Source of the DNA: Saprospiraceae bacterium
GTDB taxonomy: Bacteria > Bacteroidota > Bacteroidia > Chitinophagales > Saprospiraceae
DNA: 64,000 nt
Direction: 5' to 3'
Assembly: GCA_020629515.1 (NCBI GenBank)
Contig: JAHDDE010000016.1
Location: 17,653-81,652 of the forward strand
This document shows positions 29,401 through 37,602 of the stretch, piece by piece. The position numbers were made by a program, and so were the translations under genes. The notes beneath the pieces are model-generated. The model ran no database searches. It saw only the letters and a list, made by a program, of their open reading frames with translations, and had not been told where the DNA came from. How positions within the stretch are numbered: the stretch's first letter is position 1; every line of letters begins with the position of its first letter.

Positions 29401-29873
29401 AATTTATAGGCTTTTATCAGTCTATTGTCTTTGGATATCCATTCTTTTGAGATAGCTACAGAATCCAGAAGAATATTATATCCTTTTTTTGTAGAGATTT
29501 TTTTTATCCATTTCGCAGGCCGCTCCCACTTAGCGTTTTTACGTAACTGGGTATTAGCAATAGGTATTAAACTATGACCTCCTATGTAAAGGGATGCCTC
29601 CTTAAAAGAATAATTCGCCACCGCATTGTGGATTGGTATATTTGAAAGATATTGTTGAAGATAGACATGGGTCAATCCATTATGAGCGCTATAAGTACTA
29701 TGCGACACACGCACATCTTTCAGGTCATTTTCCTCAAATCCATCTTTTATTAACACCTCTTTAAAATCACTTAAATAGGGATGTAATAATCCTACTGACT
29801 GTCCATAAAAAACAGTTGCGCCAAAAATCGCAATTATCAAAAGCGAATAGGAAATACTCCAACGGTGTAACAT
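26463..29873 (-). CDS. Secreted M36 (fungalysin) metallopeptidase with PA insert and T9SS sorting domain
   Basis: A 1136-aa secreted zinc protease. It has a signal peptide (residues 1-25), an FTP-like propeptide (about 45-190), and the M36 catalytic domain with HEYAH (His545, Glu546, His549) and the third-ligand segment GEGWSDFFAL. A PA domain is inserted at about 395-525, between the two halves of the catalytic domain. A CARDB-like/Ig region and a jelly-roll-type region (about 860-1030) follow. The end is a type A T9SS C-terminal domain (FPNPAGDVV ... GMYILSI). It is released or attached at the cell surface and likely degrades extracellular protein. Confidence 0.93.
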   Translation of the reverse strand: MLHRWSISYSLLIIAIFGATVFYGQSVGLLHPYLSDFKEVLIKDGFEENDLKDVRVSHSTYSAHNGLTHVYLQQYLSNIPIHNAVANYSFKEASLYIGGHSLIPIANTQLRKNAKWERPAKWIKKISTKKGYNILLDSVAISKEWISKDNRLIKAYKLIWKDQENGDHWIFHIDATNGDILEQQNLVRKCVFSKPHSQGPFKLNRHLSTKSHSQAIMPSSYKVYPWPMESPNHGVQEIVADPADPIASPFGWHDVDGVSGADFTITRGNNVHAYQDTADIDQSLGDEPDGGQLLKFNFDHKPALGPLANIDADLTNLFYWNNLMHDWSYQFGFDEASGNFQMNNYGKGGVSGDPINAHALDGQDVDNATFSSPDDGASGTMQMFKWIVGSNVEVSSPATLAGMYNNGIAQFGPNIVGEITSSLIIVDDEEGVTSDACEIIQNANNIRGSIALIDRGICHFSEKVVNAQDRGAVACVICNNEPNTGVINMAAGNFANQVNIPAVFMTKEDCDLIKEQILQGEEVIMKLTDEVEEVSSSFDNGIVVHEYAHGLTDRLTGGASNSSCLNNDEQAGEGWSDFFALVMTHSKEDRGSDKRGIASYVLGQPIDGIGIRRYHYSTDMNINPQTHSHMRATSSPHALGEVWASVLWDMYWNLIDQYGYDRSWSDKNSGNYIAIQLVVDGLKLQPCNPSLIEARDAIIRADGINNNGINSCLLWKTFARRGFGIDAIGGLRNIRTDNLDGFKAPLSCLDQLSIEKSINPIVGLDDELLVILKVVNGSENDLIDFSINEAIPDGHTLIEVDDSVELVDGSLEYNIASLQSKEQIELRYIIKADGITPARFKFFEGFEFGDDNIKTSATVNNNWFPQKITKVGGESSYNVIGESGDFNSYLDIDNIGSLYDLRRPGLLFYHRYDLQAGVDGGIVEISIDEGMTWVPLREEQFLVNGYPDQITEDIFYRSLISAYTGETSWHPVLIDLSDYKENEVQIRFNLIGQNLNSGSRTSGWFIDNVEILEIEELIAETCINYSDGRQCIDTKTYISSGSISLPTISEINELGGLSIFPNPAGDVVFISLLKDENPVALLITNMEGRVVQQLKLSEGVAQSSLSLDVGHLSAGMYILSIQNDQGIVKSKKFIKN

Positions 29874-29987
29874 GAATTAATAATTCTTAAACGAATAGAA
29901 GGTCGTACCTTTACCATACAATATACGTTTTAAGAATATTGTTCGTCCATCAACCAAATTAATTATCAAATTAAAGATTCCTCTTAA

Positions 29988-30737
29988 TTGCGACCTAAAA
30001 AGAAAAGTGCTCAACTGATATATGGTAGAAATCCCATAGTTGAAGCTATACATCAGAATAAAAAATTCGAAAGAATATTTATCAAGGATACATTAACAGG
30101 AGATCTTGAGAAAGAAATTAGGGCACTGTGCAGAGAATATGGCATAACACTTAAAAAAGTCCCTTTGGTAAAACTGGATAAAATCTGTCATTCTAAAAAT
30201 CATCAAGGAGTGGCTGGTTTTATGTCTCTGATCGAATATCAAGAATTAGAAAATGTAATTCCACTTCTTTTTGAACAAGGTCTTTCACCCGTCATAATGG
30301 TTTTGGACAATATCACTGATATTAGAAATATTGGTGCTATAGCACGAAGCTGTGAAGTTATGGGAGCGCATGCTATAGTCATCAGTGGCAAAAACAGCAG
30401 TATCATAAATGAAGATGCCATCAAGACCAGCGCAGGAGCTCTATTTAGGTTGCCTGTGTGCAAGGAAAAAACTACGTTAAATGTCATCGATATTTTTAAT
30501 TCTTACGGTATCAAATCAGTAGGAACCTCGCTAAGAGCAAAAAATGAACTTTCAGGAAATCTTCAAGGCCCTATAGGTGTTATATTAGGGTCTGAGGAGA
30601 ATGGCCTTCACATAACAATTGAGCATAAATGTCAGGAGTTAGTAAAGATCCCTCAGTCGGGAGATACTGACTCTTTGAATGTATCAGTAGCAGCAGGAAT
30701 TCTCTTATATGAATTAATGCTACAGAATAATAATTAA
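29988..30737 (+). CDS. rlmB: 23S rRNA (guanosine-2'-O-)-methyltransferase RlmB
   Basis: SpoU-class TrmH-fold methyltransferase, 249 aa, acting on G2251 of 23S rRNA in characterised members. An N-terminal substrate-binding domain (IYGRNPIVEAI) is followed by the knot domain with DNITDIRNIGAIARSCEVMG, ILGSEENGL and IPQSGDTDSLNVSVAAGILL. The start is TTG at 29988, giving MRPKKKSAQLIYGRNP; no ATG is available before the conserved region. A TraB-like gene follows after 8 bp. Confidence 0.93.
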   Translation: MRPKKKSAQLIYGRNPIVEAIHQNKKFERIFIKDTLTGDLEKEIRALCREYGITLKKVPLVKLDKICHSKNHQGVAGFMSLIEYQELENVIPLLFEQGLSPVIMVLDNITDIRNIGAIARSCEVMGAHAIVISGKNSSIINEDAIKTSAGALFRLPVCKEKTTLNVIDIFNSYGIKSVGTSLRAKNELSGNLQGPIGVILGSEENGLHITIEHKCQELVKIPQSGDTDSLNVSVAAGILLYELMLQNNN

Positions 30738-30745
30738 ACAATCAG

Positions 30746-31669
30746 ATGAAAAATATTTTAACTTTTTTAAGCCTTATTTCACTGGTCATGTATTCATGCA
30801 AGTCCAATGAAAGCGTAGGGGCAAAAAGCATAAATAAAGTAGATCAAGAGCTTGAAAATGCTTTATTGTGGGAGATTACCGGCAATGGACTGACACAAAG
30901 TTCTTACTTATTTGGGACCATACATATTATAGACTCTGAAGACTACTTTCTACCTGAAGGTACACTATCAGCTATAGATCAAAGTGCGGAGGTGTTTTTC
31001 GAAATCGATATGACAGAGATGAATGACATTTCTAAAATGATGCCATTGCTACAGAAAGCCTATATGGATGATGATTTGACACTTAAAGATCTACTTACAG
31101 AAGAAGATTATGGTCTTGTTCAGGCACATTTCGAAAAAATGAATCTTCCATTGTTCTTTTTTGAAAGAATAAAACCGATGTTTTTAACGGTATTCGCTTC
31201 AGGAGATATCAACCCTGGAGATATCCAATCCGGAAAGGTTAAGTCTTATGAAATGGAATTTGCCAAAATTGCAGAAGAAAGCAATAAGAATATCGGAGGA
31301 TTAGAAACCATTGATTATCAGATTTCAATATTTGATAGTATCCCCTATACAGCTCAAGCTGAAATGCTGATAGAAACTATTAAGTCCGCTGATCTTGGAG
31401 ATGATCAGTTTATGGAATTAGTACGACTTTATAAAGAACAAGATGTACAGGCGTTATACGAGATGATGCAAGATGAGGATAGCATAGAAGAATATGAAGA
31501 TGTACTATTAATCCAAAGAAATAAAAACTGGATTCCTATTATGTCCCAAAGGATGGCCTCTAACAAAACTTTCTTTGCCGTAGGAGCAGGTCACTTGGGA
31601 GGCCCTATGGGTGTGATAAATCTATTGAAGAAAGCAGGATATATCCTCACACCTGTTAATCCAGTATAA
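30746..31669 (+). CDS. TraB/GumN family lipoprotein
   Basis: A 307-aa exported protein with lipoprotein signal (LISLVMYSC, lipid Cys near 18). The TraB/GumN fold is indicated by SSYLFGTIHIIDSEDY with the GTIH motif near residue 55 and FFAVGAGHLGGPMGVINLLKKAGY near the C-terminus (named by its ends). Family members are putative metal-dependent proteases of the Tiki type; activity here is inferred. It lies between rlmB and a gamma carbonic anhydrase gene with gaps of 8 and 6 bp, so all three are probably one operon. Confidence 0.88.
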   Translation: MKNILTFLSLISLVMYSCKSNESVGAKSINKVDQELENALLWEITGNGLTQSSYLFGTIHIIDSEDYFLPEGTLSAIDQSAEVFFEIDMTEMNDISKMMPLLQKAYMDDDLTLKDLLTEEDYGLVQAHFEKMNLPLFFFERIKPMFLTVFASGDINPGDIQSGKVKSYEMEFAKIAEESNKNIGGLETIDYQISIFDSIPYTAQAEMLIETIKSADLGDDQFMELVRLYKEQDVQALYEMMQDEDSIEEYEDVLLIQRNKNWIPIMSQRMASNKTFFAVGAGHLGGPMGVINLLKKAGYILTPVNPV

Positions 31670-31675
31670 TTTAGG

Positions 31676-32191
31676 ATGGCCAATATTGTACCCGTTCGGG
31701 GTAAAACACCCCACATTCATGATAGCTGCTGGGTTGCTGAGGATGCAGTGATAGTTGGGGATGTTTCAATAGCACAGCAGTGTAGCATTTGGTTTAAAAG
31801 CGTAATCAGAGGAGACGTTTGCAGTATCAGTATTGGTCAAAAAACTAATGTCCAAGATGGTGTCATAATACACGGTACTTATAATAAGTCTCATACAATT
31901 ATAGGCAACAATGTCTCAATAGGTCATGGCGCAATCCTTCATGGCTGTACAATAAATGACAATGTACTCGTAGGGATGAGAGCCGTAATCATGGATAATA
32001 CCACAGTAGAATCGAACTGCATAGTGGCTGCAGGCGCTGTAGTGTTAGAAAATCAGGTATTGAAATCTGGATATATCTATGGAGGAACTCCAGCCAAGAT
32101 TATTAAAGAATTAGACCCCGAGAATACACAGTTTCATATCACTCGTACCGCAGATGCTTACTTATTATATTCGAGTTGGTATAGAGAATAA
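31676..32191 (+). CDS. Gamma-carbonic anhydrase family protein
   Basis: A 171-aa left-handed beta-helix protein with hexapeptide repeats throughout. Zinc-ligand histidines appear in VIIHGTYNKSHTIIG and SIGHGAILHGC, in the arrangement of the Cam/YrdA group. The C-terminal helix includes GGTPAKIIKEL. Members are zinc proteins, only some with proven carbonic anhydrase activity. Third gene of the rlmB operon. Confidence 0.9.
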   Translation: MANIVPVRGKTPHIHDSCWVAEDAVIVGDVSIAQQCSIWFKSVIRGDVCSISIGQKTNVQDGVIIHGTYNKSHTIIGNNVSIGHGAILHGCTINDNVLVGMRAVIMDNTTVESNCIVAAGAVVLENQVLKSGYIYGGTPAKIIKELDPENTQFHITRTADAYLLYSSWYRE

Positions 32192-32360
32192 TCAATTTAA
32201 TCCCATTAATTTCTCTTGTCACTGTATTATCGAAAAAGTGAGCAATTGATCAAGAAAATTCAATTACGACAATACCTGAAAGGAGGAAATAAATTCTAAA
32301 AGTACCTCGCCAAAGGCAACCGTATTTGAAGAAAAAGTTTATTTGTACGAGATGATTTCG

Positions 32361-33377
32361 TTATAACAGCGCCCTATACTTGATATATGCCCTCAGATCA
32401 GCCAGTTGCTGATTACTCATTTTCTCCATTGTATAATTAGGCATATAGGACTTCTTGCCGTACTTAGAATAAGTACCATAACGAGCTACTTGATATAAAG
32501 AGTGTCGACTATAGGTTTCAGCCGCTTTATCTAAATATCTAAAGCTCATTTTATTATCATCAAGATGTAGAAAAGAATATCTCTTTTGATAATGACAGTG
32601 TAGACAACTATTATCGTAGATCAATTTCCCATTTTCTTGGTCACCACTTAGCCCAGTCCCAATTTTTCGATCCACTGGCGGAGGAATAAAAGTGGCATCC
32701 GAAGCAGTAAGATATTTTCGCTTTATCAATTTGACCCCTTCTTTTTTCAGGACCTCATTACCCATAGCACTCTGTATAGACTGCAATTCTAAATCTGAAA
32801 GGTTCAAATCTTTGACCTTGAGATCAATCGTCCATAGATATGCCAAAATAGACTCAATCTCCCACTCCTTTAGGGCTCTTCCCTGAGCGCATTCTTGGGC
32901 ACAAAGCTGTATTGCTTCTCTAATATCTTCTCTTGCTGGTGCAACTAACTCACCATACTTTTTATCGTAATCTCCGTTGTAATAAGTTTCTCTATTGACC
33001 GCACCATATAGTGTGGTTGCCTGCAAAAAAGGAATTCCTTTTTCAACTGTATACTCTAATCGTGCTTGAGGATCATTGATGGAGAGATCGGGATCTTCTC
33101 TTTCTAAATTATGACAAGAGGTACAAACAAAATGTTTACTTTGACGCTTAGATTTTTTTAGCCCTTTTCTATTAGAGAATCCGTTTCTGATTATATCTTC
33201 TCCCAAGTCTGCAGAGGCGTCGATATCAATTTTTGGTCTTTTCTCATTAAAATCTTCTCCAAACTGTTCTAACAACTCAATAACCGAATCATCAGAGTCA
33301 ATGGTATATGCATCATGTCCTACACTTCCTATGCCAAGACTGACCAATGCTATAAGCGCTATGACTAAATATTTCAT
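32361..33377 (-). CDS. Periplasmic di-heme cytochrome c
   Basis: A 338-aa exported protein with signal peptide and two heme sites: CTSCH (85-89) and CLHCH (near 258). A possible axial Met lies late in the sequence (KKSYMPNYTMEKM). The stretch LCAQECAQGRALKEWEIESILAYLW near 180-200 (named by its ends) is like SoxA/diheme cytochromes with a degenerate site. It probably carries electrons in the periplasm. It lies 6 bp downstream of the beta-barrel gene, a pairing that recurs in Bacteroidota. Confidence 0.85.
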   Translation of the reverse strand: MKYLVIALIALVSLGIGSVGHDAYTIDSDDSVIELLEQFGEDFNEKRPKIDIDASADLGEDIIRNGFSNRKGLKKSKRQSKHFVCTSCHNLEREDPDLSINDPQARLEYTVEKGIPFLQATTLYGAVNRETYYNGDYDKKYGELVAPAREDIREAIQLCAQECAQGRALKEWEIESILAYLWTIDLKVKDLNLSDLELQSIQSAMGNEVLKKEGVKLIKRKYLTASDATFIPPPVDRKIGTGLSGDQENGKLIYDNSCLHCHYQKRYSFLHLDDNKMSFRYLDKAAETYSRHSLYQVARYGTYSKYGKKSYMPNYTMEKMSNQQLADLRAYIKYRALL

Positions 33378-33383
33378 AATTAT

Positions 33384-34268
33384 CTATAAACTAAAAAGTC
33401 TTGATATCGTGAAGCCTAATCTATACTCGCCATCACCCCAACTACTCGAAGTGTAAGGTATATAGTCAGTTTCTGATATTCCTCTTGAATTAGTTAGATT
33501 AATTTGGAACACATGACCACCACTGGTGTCAAACTCAAATCCGATGCCAACTGGCGCAGTGAAATCGATGCCTGTATCTCTTTCATTATTGAGTAATGGA
33601 ATGTTAGCATCAAAGATAAGTCCAAACGCCTTAGAAATTTGTATGCGCATTCCAGCATTAATGCCTACCAAATCATTGCGATCACCTGCATCAACCACAT
33701 TTCTAAAAGTCCAAGAGGTACCAAGCTGTAAAGAAATCCTATCTGAAAACTTCCTTGCTATATTAAGACCTAAATGATAGGCGAGTCGATGAGAGCTTTT
33801 AGCAAAAGTTGTTATCTGTCCTTCTATCGTACTCTTTTGCATAGTAGAGTATGCTCCAACCCCCAAAACTGCCAAACTGAAAGGAGCATTGCCATTGACC
33901 TCTTGATTCATCAGTTTAAATTTGACTAAGCCATTCAAGTTTTGTTTTAAAGGACCAACACCTTTAGTTCTATTAATGCCAATCATCATATTGTCAGTCA
34001 GCCCATATTCAAATCCTATAGAAACGTCACTTGCACTCTCAAGACCGTAAAACGTAGTCCATCCTCCTGATTCTCCTGCCAGATCACCAAATCTATGGAC
34101 TATTCTAAAATCCATTTTTCTCGCTGGCAAAGTCTCAACAGAATGATTATTTATTACTCTAGTATGTCTAAAAGTTTGAATTACTTTTTCTTCGACCATA
34201 TCATCACTTGATTGGCCTATCAGCAAAACTGAAAAGAGAAAAAACAACGTGGTTAAGAGTGCTTTCAT
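33384..34268 (-). CDS. Outer-membrane beta-barrel protein, DUF5777-like
   Basis: About 294 aa from ATG at 34268, which gives the signal peptide MKALLTTLFFLFSVLLIGQ; the longer frame from 34334 would bury it. The body is alternating beta strands with many glycines and aromatic ends (GLTDNMMIGINRTKG, QLGTSWTFRNVV) and terminates in Phe-Ser-Leu, as expected of a barrel. It resembles the DUF5777 family, often encoded beside cytochromes c. It may form a pore or scaffold for the downstream cytochrome; this is inference. Confidence 0.8.
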   Translation of the reverse strand: MKALLTTLFFLFSVLLIGQSSDDMVEEKVIQTFRHTRVINNHSVETLPARKMDFRIVHRFGDLAGESGGWTTFYGLESASDVSIGFEYGLTDNMMIGINRTKGVGPLKQNLNGLVKFKLMNQEVNGNAPFSLAVLGVGAYSTMQKSTIEGQITTFAKSSHRLAYHLGLNIARKFSDRISLQLGTSWTFRNVVDAGDRNDLVGINAGMRIQISKAFGLIFDANIPLLNNERDTGIDFTAPVGIGFEFDTSGGHVFQINLTNSRGISETDYIPYTSSSWGDGEYRLGFTISRLFSL

Positions 34269-34380
34269 AATGAGCAGATATAAATCGAAAACAAATAAAA
34301 CTCTTTTAATATAAATTTGTGTTCTATTTGTCAACAGATAATACTAAAATTCAGTTAATAAACTTAAGTAATCATAAAAT

Positions 34381-34794
34381 ATGTATCCAGTAGAACTTAC
34401 AATACCCATGGCCAAAGATCTTACAGATTTTGGATTTGTTGGGCTAAAGTCTTCAGAAGAAGTTAAAACACTTATAGATAAAAAAGAAGGTACACTATTA
34501 TTGGTGGTCAATTCTGTGTGTGGATGTGCCGCTGCTAATGCTCGACCAGGAGCAAAAATTGCTATACAAAATGCTAAAAAGCCAGATGTTTGTGCCACGG
34601 TATTTGCTGGCGTAGATCGTGATGCTGTCGAAACAGCAAGAGAATACTTGCTTCCTTATCCTCCATCTTCTCCTGCAATTGCTTTATTCAAAGAAGGACG
34701 ATTGGTACACATGCTAGAGCGTCATCATATTGAAGGAAGATCAGCTCAGATGATAGCAGATAACCTTGTTCAGGCATTTGATGCTTACTGTTAA
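34381..34794 (+). CDS. BrxA/BrxB family bacilliredoxin
   Basis: A 137-aa thioredoxin-fold protein. The CGC motif (Cys47, Cys49, in VVNSVCGCAAANARPGA) and length match the YphP/YqiW bacilliredoxin family, which in Bacillus removes bacillithiol from proteins. Whether this organism makes bacillithiol is not visible here; many Bacteroidota do. It stands alone, followed by a strong terminator. Confidence 0.92.
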   Translation: MYPVELTIPMAKDLTDFGFVGLKSSEEVKTLIDKKEGTLLLVVNSVCGCAAANARPGAKIAIQNAKKPDVCATVFAGVDRDAVETAREYLLPYPPSSPAIALFKEGRLVHMLERHHIEGRSAQMIADNLVQAFDAYC

Positions 34795-34810
34795 TTTTAG
34801 GTAAAACGTA

Positions 34811-34853
34811 ATATAGAAGAAGGGCTCACAAAATGTGAGCCCTTCTTCTATAT
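34811..34853. terminator. Bidirectional intrinsic terminator
   Basis: A perfect 20-bp inverted repeat (34811-34830 with 34834-34853) and a 3-nt loop, with GAAGAAGGGCTCACA as the core of the arm. It lies between the convergent bacilliredoxin gene and the SdrD-repeat gene, 22 bp beyond the stop on the right side, so it can stop both transcripts. Confidence 0.9.
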
Positions 34854-34875
34854 ATGATCTATGCTTGATCAAACT

Positions 34876-37464
34876 CTATTTTGTTATCAATAAGAGTTGA
34901 TTAGTATGTTTAGTTCCAATTGTAATAGTGAGCATGTATTGTCCCATAGGAATCTCCGATATATCCAATGATATCTGAGAATTACCTTTTTCTATAGTCT
35001 TTGAAGTCCAGTTAGAAACTTTGCGGCCCTGTATGTCATATAATTCCGCTTCGTACAATGATCCGTCTTCAATATCAAGATCCAGAGTCACAAATGAAGA
35101 TGCTGGATTAGGATAAATATTCACTCCAATATTTTTATTCCTTTCGATATCTACAACTACTATTTCAGAGTAGTCAAATCCTCCATCAAAATCTACCTGC
35201 TTTAATCTATAATAATATGTAGCACTTAGATCAATGTCCGAATCGATGAAATCATACTCTATCATTTCGCTTGAATTTCCATTACCAGATATTTCTGCGA
35301 ATGCCTCAAATTTGGCATTGTCTCCTACTGCACGCTCAATGACGAATTTGTCATTATTGATTTCTAATGCCGTTGCCCACGAGAGCACATTAACATTGCG
35401 ATTTTCATCCCATACCCCATCAAAATATACTAATTCGACTGGTAAAGCACCAGATCTCAATCCTGCATTAACACCCAAGATTTCTTCGCTTACATCTAAG
35501 AAAAACACATCTGTAGCAATAGTATTCGGATCTACATCACTATCCAGCAATTCATCCTCTCCTTGATCTCTATCTACATAACTCCCTCCTGCATCAGAAG
35601 CTTTAGGTCTTACTTGATATGAGCCCATCGGGATCCCTTCAAAGCAATATTCCCCATTTTCGTTGGTTGCCACTACGCTGATCACTTGGTTATCATTATC
35701 TATACTTACTAACTCCATCTGCGTATTTGCAATTAATTCATCTACCCCTGCATCATAGGTGCTATTTTCTTGTGCGCCTAACTCCCTCCAAACAATACCA
35801 CAAATAGTACCTCCAGGATATGTACCAAAATCAATATTATCAGTTTTAACACCTGGAGCAAGATCAAATAATGATGTGGTATTAGGACCATTAGAATTGT
35901 CCGCATCACTGTCTATATCGTCATCAGCTCTTCGATTGGCTGGACTAAGTACATTGCCATCAGGCAAGATAATTTCAGCATAAAAATTAGCCGGAGGTAT
36001 CTCATCAAAACAATAACTTCCCACTTCTCCAGTCGTGGCATCAGTAGTAGTAGTTATACTATTTATTAATACTCCAGATTCATCATATAGATTAATCACC
36101 ACATCATTAATACCTTCTTCTCCTTCATCTTGTACCCCATTACCATTTGCATCATTCCATACTACACCACCAAACCCACTTGAGGTATAAAAACCTGCAT
36201 CAATATTAGTTATAACCTGGCCTGGAGTAACATTTATAGTAGAGGTCAAGCCTGTCATAGGATCAGGATCACTATCTAAATTAGCATCGTTTCCAACTCC
36301 TTGTGTAGCAATAGTGAAGCCATCAGGACCCACAAATTCTATCACATAATTACTTTGATAAACATGAAAAATATAATAACCTGGTTCTCCAGTATCAGGA
36401 TTATTCACTGTAGTCGTTATACAAGATGGGAAATCTGGAAAATCTGGAACTCCATCATTATTAAAGTCTGCGTATAAATTAACTGTCACCCCATTTAGTC
36501 CACTTTCATTATCATCTTGTAGACCATTTCCATTAGTATCTTCCCAAACGAAATCTCCAATAGTAGCTACCTCTTCACCAGTAATTCTTTGTTCTTGTAC
36601 GCCTATACAACCTGAGGCCAATGATACAGTCACTGTATAAACAGCTGGAGTATTGGCATCTACTTCTATAAAAGATTCAGTTGAACCCGTACTCCATTCA
36701 TAGCTATCATATTCTTCTCCCACCTGCAATATGGCAGTTTGTGTAATGTCACATCCTTTTAAATCAAAAAAGATCGTTGGATCCAAAGATTGGCATACCC
36801 CGAATATGAATCCCTCACTGATATCAAAACATGTACCTGTAATATCCAAAATATTATTGCCTACCTCTAATCCGTTGATTCCCTCATTGGTATCATAACT
36901 TATCGCAAATGCTACATATAGTCCCGCTTCTAACTGTCCAAAATCCGAATCTTCTTGTATCACCGTAATGTTACCTTGCTGATCAGTCAGTACAAATACA
37001 GTTGTTAAAGAAGGATCATTGCTGCCAGAATTTACCTCTAAAACTATAGATTCTCCAAAACAGTAATTACATGGATCCAAAGATTCACAAACTGTAATTG
37101 GAAATGGGGCGCCTACATCTATACATGTGCCTGTAACTACATTGATATTACTACCAACCGTTAAACCTTCGACTTCAGAATCACTTTTATAATTGACCCC
37201 GTAAATCACATAGTAGCCTTCATTATCTATCGAAAAAGAAGTTTCCTCTGATATTGCTATAATATCTCCAACGGCATCGGTTAATACATACTGAGTCGTA
37301 TATAGATCTGTAATATTTTGACCTGATGCATTAAAGGTTATAATACCCGTTTGATAGTCACAACTCTGTGCATTTAGAGCATTAAAGGATACTGATGTCA
37401 AAATCAAGAAAGCCAAAAGAGCGCATTGGTTTAATTGTGTTTTGATATAAGTTGACTTTTCCAT
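34876..37464 (-). CDS. Secreted SdrD B-like repeat protein with T9SS sorting domain
   Basis: About 862 aa from ATG at 37464, which starts the signal peptide (ALLAFLILTSVSFNALNA); the upstream extension to 37569 lacks one. The N-terminal part has two similar 85-residue units ending in Cys motifs (CESLDPC, CQSLDP). Three SdrD B-like domains follow, with GDFVWEDTNGNGLQDDNES, GGVVWNDANGNGVQDEGEE and GIVWRELG, plausible calcium sites. The end has NIYPNPASSFV and GQYMLTI, a type A T9SS sorting domain. It is a surface or matrix protein. It lies downstream of the cysteine-repeat protein gene on the same strand. Confidence 0.9.
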   Translation of the reverse strand: MEKSTYIKTQLNQCALLAFLILTSVSFNALNAQSCDYQTGIITFNASGQNITDLYTTQYVLTDAVGDIIAISEETSFSIDNEGYYVIYGVNYKSDSEVEGLTVGSNINVVTGTCIDVGAPFPITVCESLDPCNYCFGESIVLEVNSGSNDPSLTTVFVLTDQQGNITVIQEDSDFGQLEAGLYVAFAISYDTNEGINGLEVGNNILDITGTCFDISEGFIFGVCQSLDPTIFFDLKGCDITQTAILQVGEEYDSYEWSTGSTESFIEVDANTPAVYTVTVSLASGCIGVQEQRITGEEVATIGDFVWEDTNGNGLQDDNESGLNGVTVNLYADFNNDGVPDFPDFPSCITTTVNNPDTGEPGYYIFHVYQSNYVIEFVGPDGFTIATQGVGNDANLDSDPDPMTGLTSTINVTPGQVITNIDAGFYTSSGFGGVVWNDANGNGVQDEGEEGINDVVINLYDESGVLINSITTTTDATTGEVGSYCFDEIPPANFYAEIILPDGNVLSPANRRADDDIDSDADNSNGPNTTSLFDLAPGVKTDNIDFGTYPGGTICGIVWRELGAQENSTYDAGVDELIANTQMELVSIDNDNQVISVVATNENGEYCFEGIPMGSYQVRPKASDAGGSYVDRDQGEDELLDSDVDPNTIATDVFFLDVSEEILGVNAGLRSGALPVELVYFDGVWDENRNVNVLSWATALEINNDKFVIERAVGDNAKFEAFAEISGNGNSSEMIEYDFIDSDIDLSATYYYRLKQVDFDGGFDYSEIVVVDIERNKNIGVNIYPNPASSFVTLDLDIEDGSLYEAELYDIQGRKVSNWTSKTIEKGNSQISLDISEIPMGQYMLTITIGTKHTNQLLLITK

Positions 37465-37602
37465 TAGTTTACTTTTGTAAAGAGTGAACAAACAGTTTGT
37501 TCTGTAATCATTTCTTGTATGATCCAAGTGTTGAGATGCAGAAGTCATTATTAAAGTGTTATTGTCCACCGTTATATATTTTGTATCAGGCGATAATTCT
37601 TA

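Noticed and set aside
32192..32360. Gap between the carbonic anhydrase and cytochrome genes, with GGAGG at about 32281
   Set aside because: The Shine-Dalgarno-like string is not followed by an ATG or a usable frame.
36000..37400. Repeated sequence within the SdrD-type protein gene considered as DNA repeat or CRISPR-like array
   Set aside because: The similarity is at protein-domain level with long units and variable DNA; no regular repeat-spacer pattern.
37465..37569. N-terminal extension of the SdrD-repeat protein
   Set aside because: It would place 35 polar residues before the signal peptide; the ATG at 37464 is the better start.
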